A stretch of DNA of 23,843 nt from a virus: the IMG/VR virus record IMGVR_UViG_3300009136_000034, positions 1 to 23,843 of that record; one strand, given 5' to 3'. The translations under genes were made by a program, and so were the position numbers. Below, in pieces: positions 16,469 through 23,294 of the stretch (the stretch's first letter is position 1; each line of letters starts with the position of its first letter). The notes below the pieces were generated by a model. That model was not told the origin of the DNA. It saw nothing but the letters and a program-made list of their open reading frames with translations, and ran no database searches.

Positions 16469-16505
16469 AAAAAAAAAGGTAGGTCACGAAAAGTAACCTA
16501 CCTTT
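16469..16505 (-). terminator. Intrinsic terminator after the major capsid gene
   Basis: In the minus-strand RNA, AAAGGTAGGT (16496-16505) pairs with ACCTACCTTT (16475-16484) over ten bases around an 11-base loop, and a run of T continues to 16469. It begins 27 bases past the capsid stop. Strong termination here would make the capsid message the most abundant one. Confidence 0.88.
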
Positions 16506-16531
16506 AATTCTTTGTCAACTAGGGGCTAGTC

Positions 16532-17500
16532 TTACACACCCAAGTTGGCGTACTTCACTCCAGCAAGCTCTTCTTCAACCTGCATGTCCACGCGGGCAGT
16601 CAGTACAATGATGTACTCACGAGCCTGAATGTCCTTGTCTGACTCGATGTGAATCTGACGTTGGATACCGAAGATCAGGTTGAGCGGGTGAGTCATAAGA
16701 CCCTGTGCACCCGGCATCAAGCCAACACCTTCGACGGGCGTACCAGCAGCCCAAACAGTCGAAGTAGACTGGTGCTGTCCGTCACCGAAAGAAGTCTCTC
16801 GGTTAGCCAGCGTGTCGCGGTACTCGATTTCCTGCTCGGTGCTCAAGTAGTGACGCATCTGTGAACGCTGACGACGGTACTGAGTCGGCATTGTCTTCGA
16901 TCCGTTCTTCATGATCGTGCGGGAAATGTTCGCTCCACCAGCGTCAACGACGTTTGATGTGAAACGAGCAAGGTAACCGTCTGTCAAAGCAAGGTACGGA
17001 TCAGCAGAGCCAGTGTCACCAAGCAGAGCAAGCTCTTCAAGGTCAAGCGCAGCACGCTCGGCAATTAGGTCCATAATCGTTGAAACGATTCCACCAGAGC
17101 TTGCGCCACCACCGTCTCGTGAAAGACCGATGTTTCCGCGCTCAAGGTTGTCCTCGATTACTTCGTACGGCAGGCGAACTTCGGCGATTACTTCCTTCGT
17201 GTTCAGTTCGATCTGCTCAGTTGTAACCTTTGAACGCTCGCGGTTAGCGGTGTCATCAAGGGTACGGGAAAGTCCAGCCGTGTAGCCAGCCTTAAGGATA
17301 CGACTCGCGAACTGAATCTTGTTGATCTTTCGCGTAGGCGCGTTCATGACAACACGACGAGCTTGTGCAAGCAACGTAGGCTGAATAAGCAGCTTGCGAA
17401 TAAACGCATTTGCCTGCTCAGGGTTCAGCAAACCGCTGTTGGCTGTAAGGTCACCGATTGCCCAGTCTGCCTTTTGCAGCAGTGTTTCGTTGGCACTCAT
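16532..17500 (-). CDS. Major capsid protein (HK97 fold)
   Basis: The 322-residue product is the likely major capsid protein that builds the icosahedral shell. Seen: an N-terminal arm (KADWAIGDLTANSGLLNPEQ), helix PTLLAQARRVVMN, the E-loop-like region with RKINKIQFASRIL, ELNTKEVIAEVRLPYEVIED, the long spine helix IVSTIMDLIAERAALDLEEL with ALLGDTGS, and a C-terminal half ending in IQRQIHIESDKDIQAREYII and LTARVDMQVEE. These follow the layout of HK97-fold capsid proteins. Length is normal for the fold. It follows protease and scaffold genes and is followed by a strong terminator. ATG at 17500 has GGAG ten bases upstream. Confidence 0.9.
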   Translation of the reverse strand: MSANETLLQKADWAIGDLTANSGLLNPEQANAFIRKLLIQPTLLAQARRVVMNAPTRKINKIQFASRILKAGYTAGLSRTLDDTANRERSKVTTEQIELNTKEVIAEVRLPYEVIEDNLERGNIGLSRDGGGASSGGIVSTIMDLIAERAALDLEELALLGDTGSADPYLALTDGYLARFTSNVVDAGGANISRTIMKNGSKTMPTQYRRQRSQMRHYLSTEQEIEYRDTLANRETSFGDGQHQSTSTVWAAGTPVEGVGLMPGAQGLMTHPLNLIFGIQRQIHIESDKDIQAREYIIVLTARVDMQVEEELAGVKYANLGV

Positions 17501-17541
17501 AGTTATTCTACTCCGATGTAGTTTCTGTCAAAAAACGCGGA

Positions 17542-18288
17542 TTAAGCCGCATTACCTTCGATTCCCGGCAACAGACCCTTAAAGATGTCTGTAACTTCTC
17601 CGGTAGATGCGGATGCATCAGTTTTCTGGATAGGCTTCTGACCCGAAAGGGACTGAATAGCGTTTCCAAGATCGTCTGCAGCACTAGGCATAACGACAGT
17701 CTCTTCGGCTGTCTCCTGTGCTGTCTCAGCAGTCTTCTCAACTGCGTCAATTCGTGTGTTCTGCTTTTCGATGCTGTCGCCGATGTCCTTCATGCTCTTA
17801 GCCATTACGCCAAGTGCTTCGAACAACTTCGTCTCTGCATCTGTGTACTGAGTCTCTTCAGCAGCTGCGGTAGCCTCTGCGCCAGTCAGTTCAACGACAG
17901 GTGCATTCTGAATTTCTTCAGCAGACATCTTCTCAACAAATCCGCCGAAGATTTCTTCCTTCGTTTCGTCGTTGATGAAGTAAAGACCAGTCTTCTCGAC
18001 CATCTTACCTTCTTCCAATGCCTTGACCATACGCTCTTCCTTACGGAAGCCTGCAGGAACACCACCTTCGTCAAGCTGGACTGCGCCAGTGTCAGAAGTG
18101 TTCTCAACTACAGGGTTGCCCGGTGAACCACCAGACTTAGGTGCGCCTTCGTCACCCTTTTCAACTTCAGTTGCAGCAGCAGTTTCTGCAGCGGCTTCGT
18201 CCTTTTCAACAACCTCAGCGGCTGGAGCCTCGTCAAACAGACCGTCAAGGTCAGATGCAGGGGCGTGCTTCGTTACTACTGTGCTCAT
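17542..18288 (-). CDS. Nested in-frame short scaffold (Nu3-like)
   Basis: Inside the long scaffold gene an ATG at 18288 is preceded by GAGGA seven bases upstream, a good ribosome binding site in the same frame. The 248-residue product starts MSTVVTKHAPASDLDGLFDE and contains the whole acidic, helical scaffold half, leaving out the folded N-terminal half. Lambda makes Nu3 from an internal start in gene C in just this way. Expression of both forms is inferred from sequence alone. Confidence 0.6.
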   Translation of the reverse strand: MSTVVTKHAPASDLDGLFDEAPAAEVVEKDEAAAETAAATEVEKGDEGAPKSGGSPGNPVVENTSDTGAVQLDEGGVPAGFRKEERMVKALEEGKMVEKTGLYFINDETKEEIFGGFVEKMSAEEIQNAPVVELTGAEATAAAEETQYTDAETKLFEALGVMAKSMKDIGDSIEKQNTRIDAVEKTAETAQETAEETVVMPSAADDLGNAIQSLSGQKPIQKTDASASTGEVTDIFKGLLPGIEGNAA

Positions 18289-19005
18289 GTTTTCGTCCTC
18301 GTTAGATACGATGGTTTCAGTACTTGAACTAGGAACGGTAGAGCCTTCAAACTCTTTGGTCAAACTTTCTTGCTCCATCTTGAAGACGGTGCCCGGAAGT
18401 TCTGCTACTAGATTGTTCAAGTGACTGGAAAATGCCTTGACCTGCTTTGCAACGTCTGCCGCTGCGTCATCAGGACTGTCAGACTCATTCAACACGTTCC
18501 AAACTGTTTCTGCAAGTGATTCCATCGCGTTGTGCATTCCCGGCCAAAAAGAGCCTGCTGCAACATTGTCGGCGAAAGAGCTTGACGCTGGGAACGGGTC
18601 AAAGAATTTTGAGACGTGAGATAGCTGTACTGCTACGTCTGGGTTAAGAGCGATGACGGAACCGTCACACTCGTCGGTGAATCCTTCCTGCTTAAGAACG
18701 ACTATGTCACCCTCAATGGATGCATGTTCCTTCTCTACCCGGAAGCCTTGCTTGCGGATCAGTGGAAGCCACTTTTGCGCAACTGACTTGCGAACGAACA
18801 GGGCTGCAATCGCGCCCTCTTGATCTGGGGTGTGATCCTGACCGAAGACTTTGCTAAGAGTATCCTTGATGCCGGATGCCTTCGGCTCAATCTCTTTGGT
18901 CTTGAGAATCTTGAACGGTTGCTGGATGGCACCGTGTGTCACGAGAGAAATCTTTTCGATTTCGCCATTCTTGAGTTCGTGAGCCTCGACTTCTACCTTA
19001 ACCAC
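17542..19005 (-). CDS. Head scaffold protein, long form with N-terminal XkdF-tail-like domain
   Basis: The start is taken as GTG at 19005, since GGAGG stands nine bases upstream and the start overlaps the protease stop by eight bases; an ATG at 19047 would overlap it by 50. The 487-residue product begins with VKVEVEAHELKNGEIEKISL and VTHGAIQQPFKIL, which resembles the linker part of XkdF-type proteins. Two globular-looking regions follow (FVRKSVAQKWLPLIRKQGF at about 70-90; the FWPGMHNAMESLAETVWNVL helix at about 155). The second half is Ala/Glu-rich helix (MKDIGDSIEKQNTRIDAVEK), typical of scaffolds that guide capsid assembly and are then cleaved by the prohead protease. An internal start probably gives a shorter form. 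Confidence 0.72.
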   Translation of the reverse strand: MVKVEVEAHELKNGEIEKISLVTHGAIQQPFKILKTKEIEPKASGIKDTLSKVFGQDHTPDQEGAIAALFVRKSVAQKWLPLIRKQGFRVEKEHASIEGDIVVLKQEGFTDECDGSVIALNPDVAVQLSHVSKFFDPFPASSSFADNVAAGSFWPGMHNAMESLAETVWNVLNESDSPDDAAADVAKQVKAFSSHLNNLVAELPGTVFKMEQESLTKEFEGSTVPSSSTETIVSNEDENMSTVVTKHAPASDLDGLFDEAPAAEVVEKDEAAAETAAATEVEKGDEGAPKSGGSPGNPVVENTSDTGAVQLDEGGVPAGFRKEERMVKALEEGKMVEKTGLYFINDETKEEIFGGFVEKMSAEEIQNAPVVELTGAEATAAAEETQYTDAETKLFEALGVMAKSMKDIGDSIEKQNTRIDAVEKTAETAQETAEETVVMPSAADDLGNAIQSLSGQKPIQKTDASASTGEVTDIFKGLLPGIEGNAA

Positions 19006-19585
19006 TTTGCAATGCCTCCACAAATGAGAATCTGTGACGGTGACCATCTTCTTCAGAAGTTACCGTCCCTTTCGTAATGTTGTGTGAGTGACCGTTCACT
19101 GTGCTGGTCTCTCCACCTTTAAAATTTCCTTCCTCATCAAACTTGATGAAGAACTTGTGCGTGTGATCTTCCTGTAGTTCAGTATCACCCTTGACAATCC
19201 CGTCATCCGGAATCTCGATTGTGATCATGGTAGGGACACGCTCGCCCTTCCCATACATGCTGAAGCCACCTAACTCACCGGACTTCACCATCGGCCAAAT
19301 GTCATCAGGACACCAGACCGCAGCAACCCATGAGCCTTCAATAAAGTCGGGGTCACCCTTTCGTGCGATGAAGCTTTCTACAACTACCGAACCGTTGTCG
19401 CAAAGGTCGTGTTGCGTGTCAACACCACGGAGTAACCCGTTCTTCATGAAACCGTGCGCCATCTTTTCTATTTCTGTAGCAGTCATGAAGTCACCTTGCG
19501 AATCGGGGATCATTGGAATATAGACCTCACCGAAAGCCAGCTGCTTCTCTTCATCGAATTTTGAGAAATTGACTACACGTTCCAT
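18998..19585 (-). CDS. Prohead maturation protease, XkdF-like
   Basis: The 195-residue protein matches the XkdF-type putative phage serine protease, which cleaves scaffold and capsid arms during head maturation. Seen: FGEVYIPMIPDSQGDFMTAT (18-37), the helix with KMAHGFM, GVDTQHD (54-60) with a candidate catalytic His59, VVVESFIARK, EGSWVAAVWCPDDIW, and GELGGFSMYG (103-112) with candidate nucleophile Ser109. The C-terminal 60 residues add three His-rich units (DHTHKF, GHSHNI, GHRHRF) that look metal-binding. It precedes scaffold and capsid genes, the expected order. The active-site assignment is by analogy with HK97-type proteases. Confidence 0.82.
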   Translation of the reverse strand: MERVVNFSKFDEEKQLAFGEVYIPMIPDSQGDFMTATEIEKMAHGFMKNGLLRGVDTQHDLCDNGSVVVESFIARKGDPDFIEGSWVAAVWCPDDIWPMVKSGELGGFSMYGKGERVPTMITIEIPDDGIVKGDTELQEDHTHKFFIKFDEEGNFKGGETSTVNGHSHNITKGTVTSEEDGHRHRFSFVEALQSG

Positions 19586-19621
19586 TGGGTTAACTCTACT
19601 GCCTTCAAACTCGTTGCGCTA

Positions 19622-20365
19622 CTACCGGAATCTTTGCTTTCCGGAAGCCCATACAACGAGGGAGTAACGGGTGCCCTTGGTCACCGGAGTGACTTGGTGG
19701 GGCATGAATGATGGGAACACCGTAACACTTCCAAGTTCGCGTGGGGCAATGAAATCATGACCGTTGTTATCACAGACGATGTCGCCACCTTCGTAGGTGT
19801 CCGGATCAGACAGCTGAACGCTGATGCCCAGCTTGCGGTTGCCCATGTGTCCTGCGCCCATGTCGATGTGCTTGGTGTAGAACTGCCCCGTTTCGTAGCG
19901 GGCTAGCTGCAGGGCTTCGAAGAAATCGATGTCGAACTGGAACTCTTTGTTCGCAGCCATTGTGAGTGCCAGCATCTTGTCGAACAACCAGAGGTTCTCC
20001 TTGACCTGCTCAACCCATGTCTGGCTGGAGGTACGAATGTCATCCTTGATGAACGGGATGTCGCTGCTGCCGTGCTCTTGCACTGCGGAAGCCCTCCAGT
20101 CGTTGTCGTTGTCCTTGATGATCTGCGTGCATTCAGGCGGAGAGAAGACCCCTTTGTGCGTCAGCACTGCCATGCAGGTTCCTTTATGCAACTCCGGCTC
20201 AGGCTTCTTCGGGGAAATCATTGCCTTCGGGTCAACGCCCAACTCTTTCTTGAATTCTTCTGGTTCGTAGTCGCCCAGCAATTCCTTTCGCTCGGCTTCC
20301 GGGTCAACAACTTCAATCACTGGTCGATCTTCTGCATGGTTGCTCATATCAATTCTGTCCGTCAT
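19622..20365 (-). CDS. 2OG-Fe(II) dioxygenase (prolyl 4-hydroxylase-like)
   Basis: The 247-residue protein belongs to the 2-oxoglutarate/Fe(II)-dependent oxygenases, which couple decarboxylation of 2-oxoglutarate to hydroxylation of a substrate. Metal ligands are visible: H166-x-D168 in YTKHIDMGAG and H223 in SFMPHQVTPV, with R233 in KGTRYSLVVWASG as 2-oxoglutarate anchor. GVFSPPECTQII near residue 72 is the usual start of the catalytic fold. The first 60 residues are acidic and probably disordered. GAAGGA inside the end of the upstream gene serves as ribosome binding site, so it is co-translated with head genes. The substrate is unknown: a virion protein, a host protein or a nucleic acid are all possible. 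Confidence 0.88.
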   Translation of the reverse strand: MTDRIDMSNHAEDRPVIEVVDPEAERKELLGDYEPEEFKKELGVDPKAMISPKKPEPELHKGTCMAVLTHKGVFSPPECTQIIKDNDNDWRASAVQEHGSSDIPFIKDDIRTSSQTWVEQVKENLWLFDKMLALTMAANKEFQFDIDFFEALQLARYETGQFYTKHIDMGAGHMGNRKLGISVQLSDPDTYEGGDIVCDNNGHDFIAPRELGSVTVFPSFMPHQVTPVTKGTRYSLVVWASGKQRFR

Positions 20366-20368
20366 GGT

Positions 20369-21388
20369 TTATGGTCCTTCGTTATCTCCGAAGACGAGTG
20401 CTCCGCCTCCACCTAAAACTGCGTCCAGCATGTCACCGTCCACATCATCAAATTCGCCAAACATTCGAGCACCTAATTGCTCCGGTGTCAACTCTGCGCT
20501 GCCTGCGAACGCGACACCCGGTGTTACAGCACCCCCACTGAGCGAAGCTCCCGAATTTTTGACCTCCAAAGTGGCAATGCCACGACAGTTAGGATGATAC
20601 GGAGGAAGGTTTAGCCCGCCTCCCACCATCTGACTGGAAGACATGTTTGAAATTGCTTTCACGTTCGCCTTCGACTGACTCGGGAACGGGGCAATACTTC
20701 TGAGCGACTCAGGGTCCGTTGCTGCCATGATTGCACCAGACTGTGCAACTCCATCACTCACATCGAAAGTCTTGTTATGCATTTCAGCACAGATCGGACA
20801 CGTCGCAGCATCCATCACTTCACTGATTCTATAAATCTTGATTCCGGACGCTTGCGCCTGCTGCATGAATCCGGCAGTGCTCATTCGTGATATCATCAGC
20901 GCAGCTGACGCTCGTGAAAACTGAGTCCCCTGCCTGCCTACACGAGTCAGGTCAGGATCAGCCTTGATCACCACTGATAGCTTTTTTTCTTGTCTGACCC
21001 TCTCCATGTTGGCTAAGGCAATTTCAGCTGTCGTCTGAAGAGCGATGGTTGCATTCCGTTCAAGAACGATTGCCCACTGCTCGACACCGTTCTCAATGAG
21101 CCTCTCGTCAGGTTCGCCGAAGAAACTTGCGTCCTCTGGATTGACAATACGGCTAGCCCCGAGAAACAAAGCAGCCTCTGAAAGAGTTCGCGCCAAACCT
21201 CTGGTCTCTTCGACTACGTCTTCAAGATTGATGTTAATTGCAATCTGGTATGCCCCCTGCCAATCGTCCGCGTTAGCAAGTCGGTTCATTTCCTTTTCAA
21301 GTTCCCGCCACTTTGCTCGCCACAGAATGTCCACCTGTGTATGCAGTAGCTGTTCCAAATCTATGAATGCTTCGTTCTCTATTGACAT
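20369..21388 (-). CDS. Mu gpF-like minor head / head morphogenesis protein
   Basis: The 339-residue protein is a minor head protein of the Mu gpF / SPP1 gp7 group, thought to sit inside the portal vertex and help assembly or DNA ejection. The diagnostic C-terminal domain is clear: KIYRISEVMDAATCPICAEM with C197-x2-C200 and H204, followed by LPPYHPNCRGIATLEV with H265, C268 and R269. The N-terminal 170 residues are helical (LERNATIALQTTAEIALANM). The last 60 residues are Gly/Asp-rich and flexible. In most phages the portal gene stands just upstream; here an endonuclease gene and non-coding DNA do. Confidence 0.85.
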   Translation of the reverse strand: MSIENEAFIDLEQLLHTQVDILWRAKWRELEKEMNRLANADDWQGAYQIAININLEDVVEETRGLARTLSEAALFLGASRIVNPEDASFFGEPDERLIENGVEQWAIVLERNATIALQTTAEIALANMERVRQEKKLSVVIKADPDLTRVGRQGTQFSRASAALMISRMSTAGFMQQAQASGIKIYRISEVMDAATCPICAEMHNKTFDVSDGVAQSGAIMAATDPESLRSIAPFPSQSKANVKAISNMSSSQMVGGGLNLPPYHPNCRGIATLEVKNSGASLSGGAVTPGVAFAGSAELTPEQLGARMFGEFDDVDGDMLDAVLGGGGALVFGDNEGP

Positions 21389-21432
21389 CGTTTACCCAGT
21401 GCAATTAATTTCAAAGTAAAACTTTTTACGTT

Positions 21433-21960
21433 TCACAAATTTTTTTGTATCCAATCAGCGAAAAATTTCAGTTCTTCCTCTGTGGCATTGCCTTTCATGG
21501 CATTTGCCTTAAAGGATATCACTTGCACGTTGTCGAGAGTGTAACCCAGCGTGTTATCGATACGGTCAATTGATGCTGCCAACCAACGATCACCCGGCTC
21601 GTACATCAACTCGAATCCCAGTACCGGACAATGAGTCGGCCAAACCATTTCCTCAACCGTAAGGTTGAACGCGATTTTTTTCTTGATGGCTCTGTGTCGC
21701 GCTGCCTGTACTTTCGTATGCCTATAGTTCTGGCGCACCCACTCTTTGCTCTTCGCTAGGCATTTCTCCCGATTATTCCCGTAGTAGGTCAGCGAGTATT
21801 TGCGGTTGTATGCTGCCTTTTCCTCCGGAGTCCTTGCTGCATTTTTATCTATGATCCGCTGTCTCTCAGCTTGAAAGACTTCGTGATCTTTGTCGCCAGT
21901 TGGCTCAAGTATCTTGTCTATTAAATTCATTCCCCGATTGTACGCCCACTGCTCGCTCAA
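21433..21960 (-). CDS. HNH-like (His-Me finger) endonuclease, possibly homing
   Basis: The 175-residue protein resembles phage HNH-type nucleases. The C-terminal core has HCPVLGFELMYEPGDRWLAA (110-129), SIDRIDNTLGYTLDNVQVIS (130-149) and KANAMKG (151-157), the pattern D-R-x-D, G-Y, N, then N-x-x-K of a common phage family. The N-terminal half is basic (NREKCLAKSKEWVRQNYRHT) and likely binds DNA. The favoured start is TTG at 21960, with GGAGG four bases upstream; an ATG at 21930 has only GGGGA directly against it. Such genes often sit between structural genes as selfish elements. Whether it is active cannot be seen. Confidence 0.72.
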   Translation of the reverse strand: MSEQWAYNRGMNLIDKILEPTGDKDHEVFQAERQRIIDKNAARTPEEKAAYNRKYSLTYYGNNREKCLAKSKEWVRQNYRHTKVQAARHRAIKKKIAFNLTVEEMVWPTHCPVLGFELMYEPGDRWLAASIDRIDNTLGYTLDNVQVISFKANAMKGNATEEELKFFADWIQKNL

Positions 21961-22019
21961 GCAACCTCCAACTTAAAACTTTTCCCAGCGCAGAAATTTC
22001 AGACTAAGCGCGTGTTCGC

Positions 22020-22279
22020 TTAACATAATGCATCGCGTTCAAAAAGGGGTGGCAGGGGGTCGGCGTTATGTCACATGCTCTCTATGTGATTATGTTAAAT
22101 GTTATTCGCCCCGACATTATGGTAAGTGGGGTGAAATTGATTGCACTGCCCTATGCCCCTGCGCATTATGTTAAATGCAATTAGCTGCAATCCGAAAAGC
22201 ATTATGTCAAATCCCAAAACACAAAAGGCATTATGTCAAATGCACCCCCAACGGCATGCCCCCGGCATTATGTTAAATT
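22020..22279. repeat. Left block of GCATTATGTTAA-type repeats
   Basis: Eight copies of a motif with consensus GCATTATGTTAAATG lie in the non-coding gap between the HNH gene and the 154-residue gene. Copies: 22020-22031 (minus orientation), 22063-22077 (degenerate), 22087-22101, 22114-22128 (degenerate), 22163-22177, 22199-22213 and 22228-22242 (both GTCAA variants), and 22265-22279. Spacing between starts is irregular (about 24-50 bases). No ORF with a ribosome binding site is seen here. Function could be replication origin iterons or binding sites for a phage regulator. Confidence 0.8.
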
Positions 22280-22288
22280 AGAAAACCG

Positions 22289-22324
22289 AAAAAAAAATAA
22301 TGCCCCTATCCGAAAACAGGGGCA
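22289..22324 (-). terminator. Intrinsic terminator of the small-gene island
   Basis: In the minus-strand RNA TGCCCCT (22318-22324) pairs with AGGGGCA (22301-22307) over seven bases around a ten-base loop, followed by TTA and nine T. It starts 35 bases past the stop of the 154-residue gene, and separates the island from the HNH/head operon. Confidence 0.85.
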
Positions 22325-22359
22325 CGGGGTGTTGCGCTTGATGGGGTGCCGGGGTGCTG

Positions 22360-22824
22360 CTAGTCGTGGCACTCTTCCATGCGCAGCAGGTCGGTGCTGT
22401 TACGATAGAATTCTGCATGCCCCTGCTGATAGCCCTTGTCACATACCGTGTATGCTATCCACTGGCGCGTGTACCTGTCCCACCATGCAATGCGCATGCC
22501 TACACGGTACCAGCTGTCCGCCTGCACCCAATTGCGCCGATCTATAATGCTGCCCTTGCGCTTAGGGGTGCCGTACATAAACGCCCGCCTATGGTCCCCG
22601 CGTGCCTGCTGTGCGGCATCATACAGTGCACCCAGCTGGCGCGTGGCAGGCTCCGCCCTTGTCAGGCTAGGACGATAATCGCCCTTTGCATTTAGCAATT
22701 GCTCGAATGTAGAAAAAGCCGTGTTCTGCCATGTCAGCAGGTTAGCTTGTTTCTCTACGCCGACATGCGCCGCCATAATCCGCAATGCAGAATCGAAAGT
22801 ATTTAAAGCCGTTTGAGAATTCAT
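22360..22824 (-). CDS. 154-residue protein of unknown function
   Basis: The product has two halves. Residues 1-75 are helical (NTFDSALRIMAAHVGVEKQA, then STFEQLLNAKGDYRPSL). Residues 76-154 are rich in Trp, Tyr and Arg (WVQADSWYRVGMRIAWWDRY, then TRQWIAYTVCDKGYQQG) and look like a small beta domain. No signal peptide is seen. Its ATG overlaps the stop of the 27-residue membrane peptide as ATGA, so the two are probably translated together. It is the last gene of the island before the terminator. I do not recognise the family; early phage genes of this size often act on host functions, but nothing here proves it. Confidence 0.72.
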   Translation of the reverse strand: MNSQTALNTFDSALRIMAAHVGVEKQANLLTWQNTAFSTFEQLLNAKGDYRPSLTRAEPATRQLGALYDAAQQARGDHRRAFMYGTPKRKGSIIDRRNWVQADSWYRVGMRIAWWDRYTRQWIAYTVCDKGYQQGHAEFYRNSTDLLRMEECHD

Positions 22825-22904
22825 GATTGCACCCGTGCGGCTATGTAGGCAGGGGCTGCTATGGGCAGCAGGATAAAAAGAAAAACTCCGATAACGATGG
22901 TCAT
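22821..22904 (-). CDS. 27-residue single-span membrane peptide
   Basis: This short gene has a GGAG eight bases before ATG 22904 and reads MTIVIGVFLFILLPIAAPAY followed by IAARVQS and TGA. The first 22 residues are almost entirely hydrophobic, enough for one membrane span, and the only charged residue is an Arg near the C-terminus. Its stop overlaps the next start as ATGA. Ribosome binding site, coupling and hydrophobicity together support a real gene, although it is too short for routine gene calls. A membrane role such as regulating lysis, superinfection or a partner protein is only a guess. Confidence 0.68.
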   Translation of the reverse strand: MTIVIGVFLFILLPIAAPAYIAARVQS

Positions 22905-22940
22905 AATTTTAACTCCGTTTGTTTGCGAGGATTCGCACAT

Positions 22941-22964
22941 ATGCCCCCGGATTAGCAGGGGCAT
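22941..22964 (-). other. Hairpin between the first two island genes
   Basis: ATGCCCC (22941-22947) and GGGGCAT (22958-22964) form a perfect seven-base stem with a ten-base loop, 13 bases past the stop of the 74-residue gene. It lacks a T-run, so it is unlikely to terminate fully; it may protect or process the message. Its arms are nearly the same as those of the terminator at 22289-22324. Confidence 0.5.
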
Positions 22965-22976
22965 AAATTCGAAACT

Positions 22977-23201
22977 CTAGCAGAAAAGGTCTTCACGCAT
23001 GCGGATCAGATAACCGTTGTTTCCGATCATCGCCCGGAAAAGCAAAAGCTCGCCCGTGCTGCCACCGATGCATTCGTAACCGCTGTTAATTTTCGAAACC
23101 GTGAGACCTGCCGCCCGCAGTGCCTTGATCATTGCTTGCGTGTTACGTTTCGAAACTACCCGTGCCACCATGTTCAGGTTTGTGCTGATTTGCTGGTTCA
23201 T
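22977..23201 (-). CDS. 74-residue protein of unknown function, first gene of the island
   Basis: The start is taken as ATG at 23201, because GGAG precedes it and because a longer reading from 23243 would start inside the predicted promoter. The product begins MNQQISTNLNMVARVVSKRN and continues with AMIKALRAAGLTVSKINSGY and a C-terminal beta part (ELLLFRAMIGNNGYLIRMRE). The helix followed by strands and a conserved-looking GLTVSKINSGYEC suggests a small compact domain; Arg and Lys dominate among charged residues. It could be a DNA- or RNA-binding protein, but no family is recognised. It is transcribed toward the 27- and 154-residue genes. Confidence 0.7.
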   Translation of the reverse strand: MNQQISTNLNMVARVVSKRNTQAMIKALRAAGLTVSKINSGYECIGGSTGELLLFRAMIGNNGYLIRMREDLFC

Positions 23202-23229
23202 TTTTTTGCACTCCGTTAATTGAGATTCA

Positions 23230-23258
23230 ATAGTACATTGCAATTAGCTGCATTGCAA
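23230..23258 (-). promoter_or_regulatory. Candidate sigma70-type promoter of the small-gene island
   Basis: On the minus strand TTGCAA (23253-23258) and TACTAT (23230-23235) stand 17 bases apart, each four of six to consensus. Transcription would start near 23223, about 22 bases before the ATG at 23201. The spacer is almost filled by TGCAGCTAATTGCA, a 14-bp motif that recurs elsewhere in the non-coding blocks, as an operator might. Confidence 0.45.
23239..23252. repeat. Second repeated motif TGCAATTAGCTGCA (copy in promoter spacer)
   Basis: The 14-mer TGCAATTAGCTGCA is found at 22176-22189 and 23239-23252, and with one mismatch (TGCAATTATCTGCA) at 23348-23361. It is a quasi-dyad with TGCA at both ends. 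The other two copies overlap the edges of GCATTATGTTAA repeats. A shared regulator is inferred. Confidence 0.55.
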
Positions 23259-23294
23259 TACTGATCGCCCAGAAATGTGCACTATTTCACAGTT

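Noticed and set aside
19006-19047. ATG at 19047 as start of the long scaffold
   Set aside because: It would overlap the protease by 50 bases, while GTG at 19005 has GGAGG upstream and an eight-base overlap.
22233-22695. Plus-strand frames over the 154-residue gene and terminator
   Set aside because: They are Cys/Pro/His-rich, lack ribosome binding sites, and overlap a better-supported minus-strand gene and its terminator.
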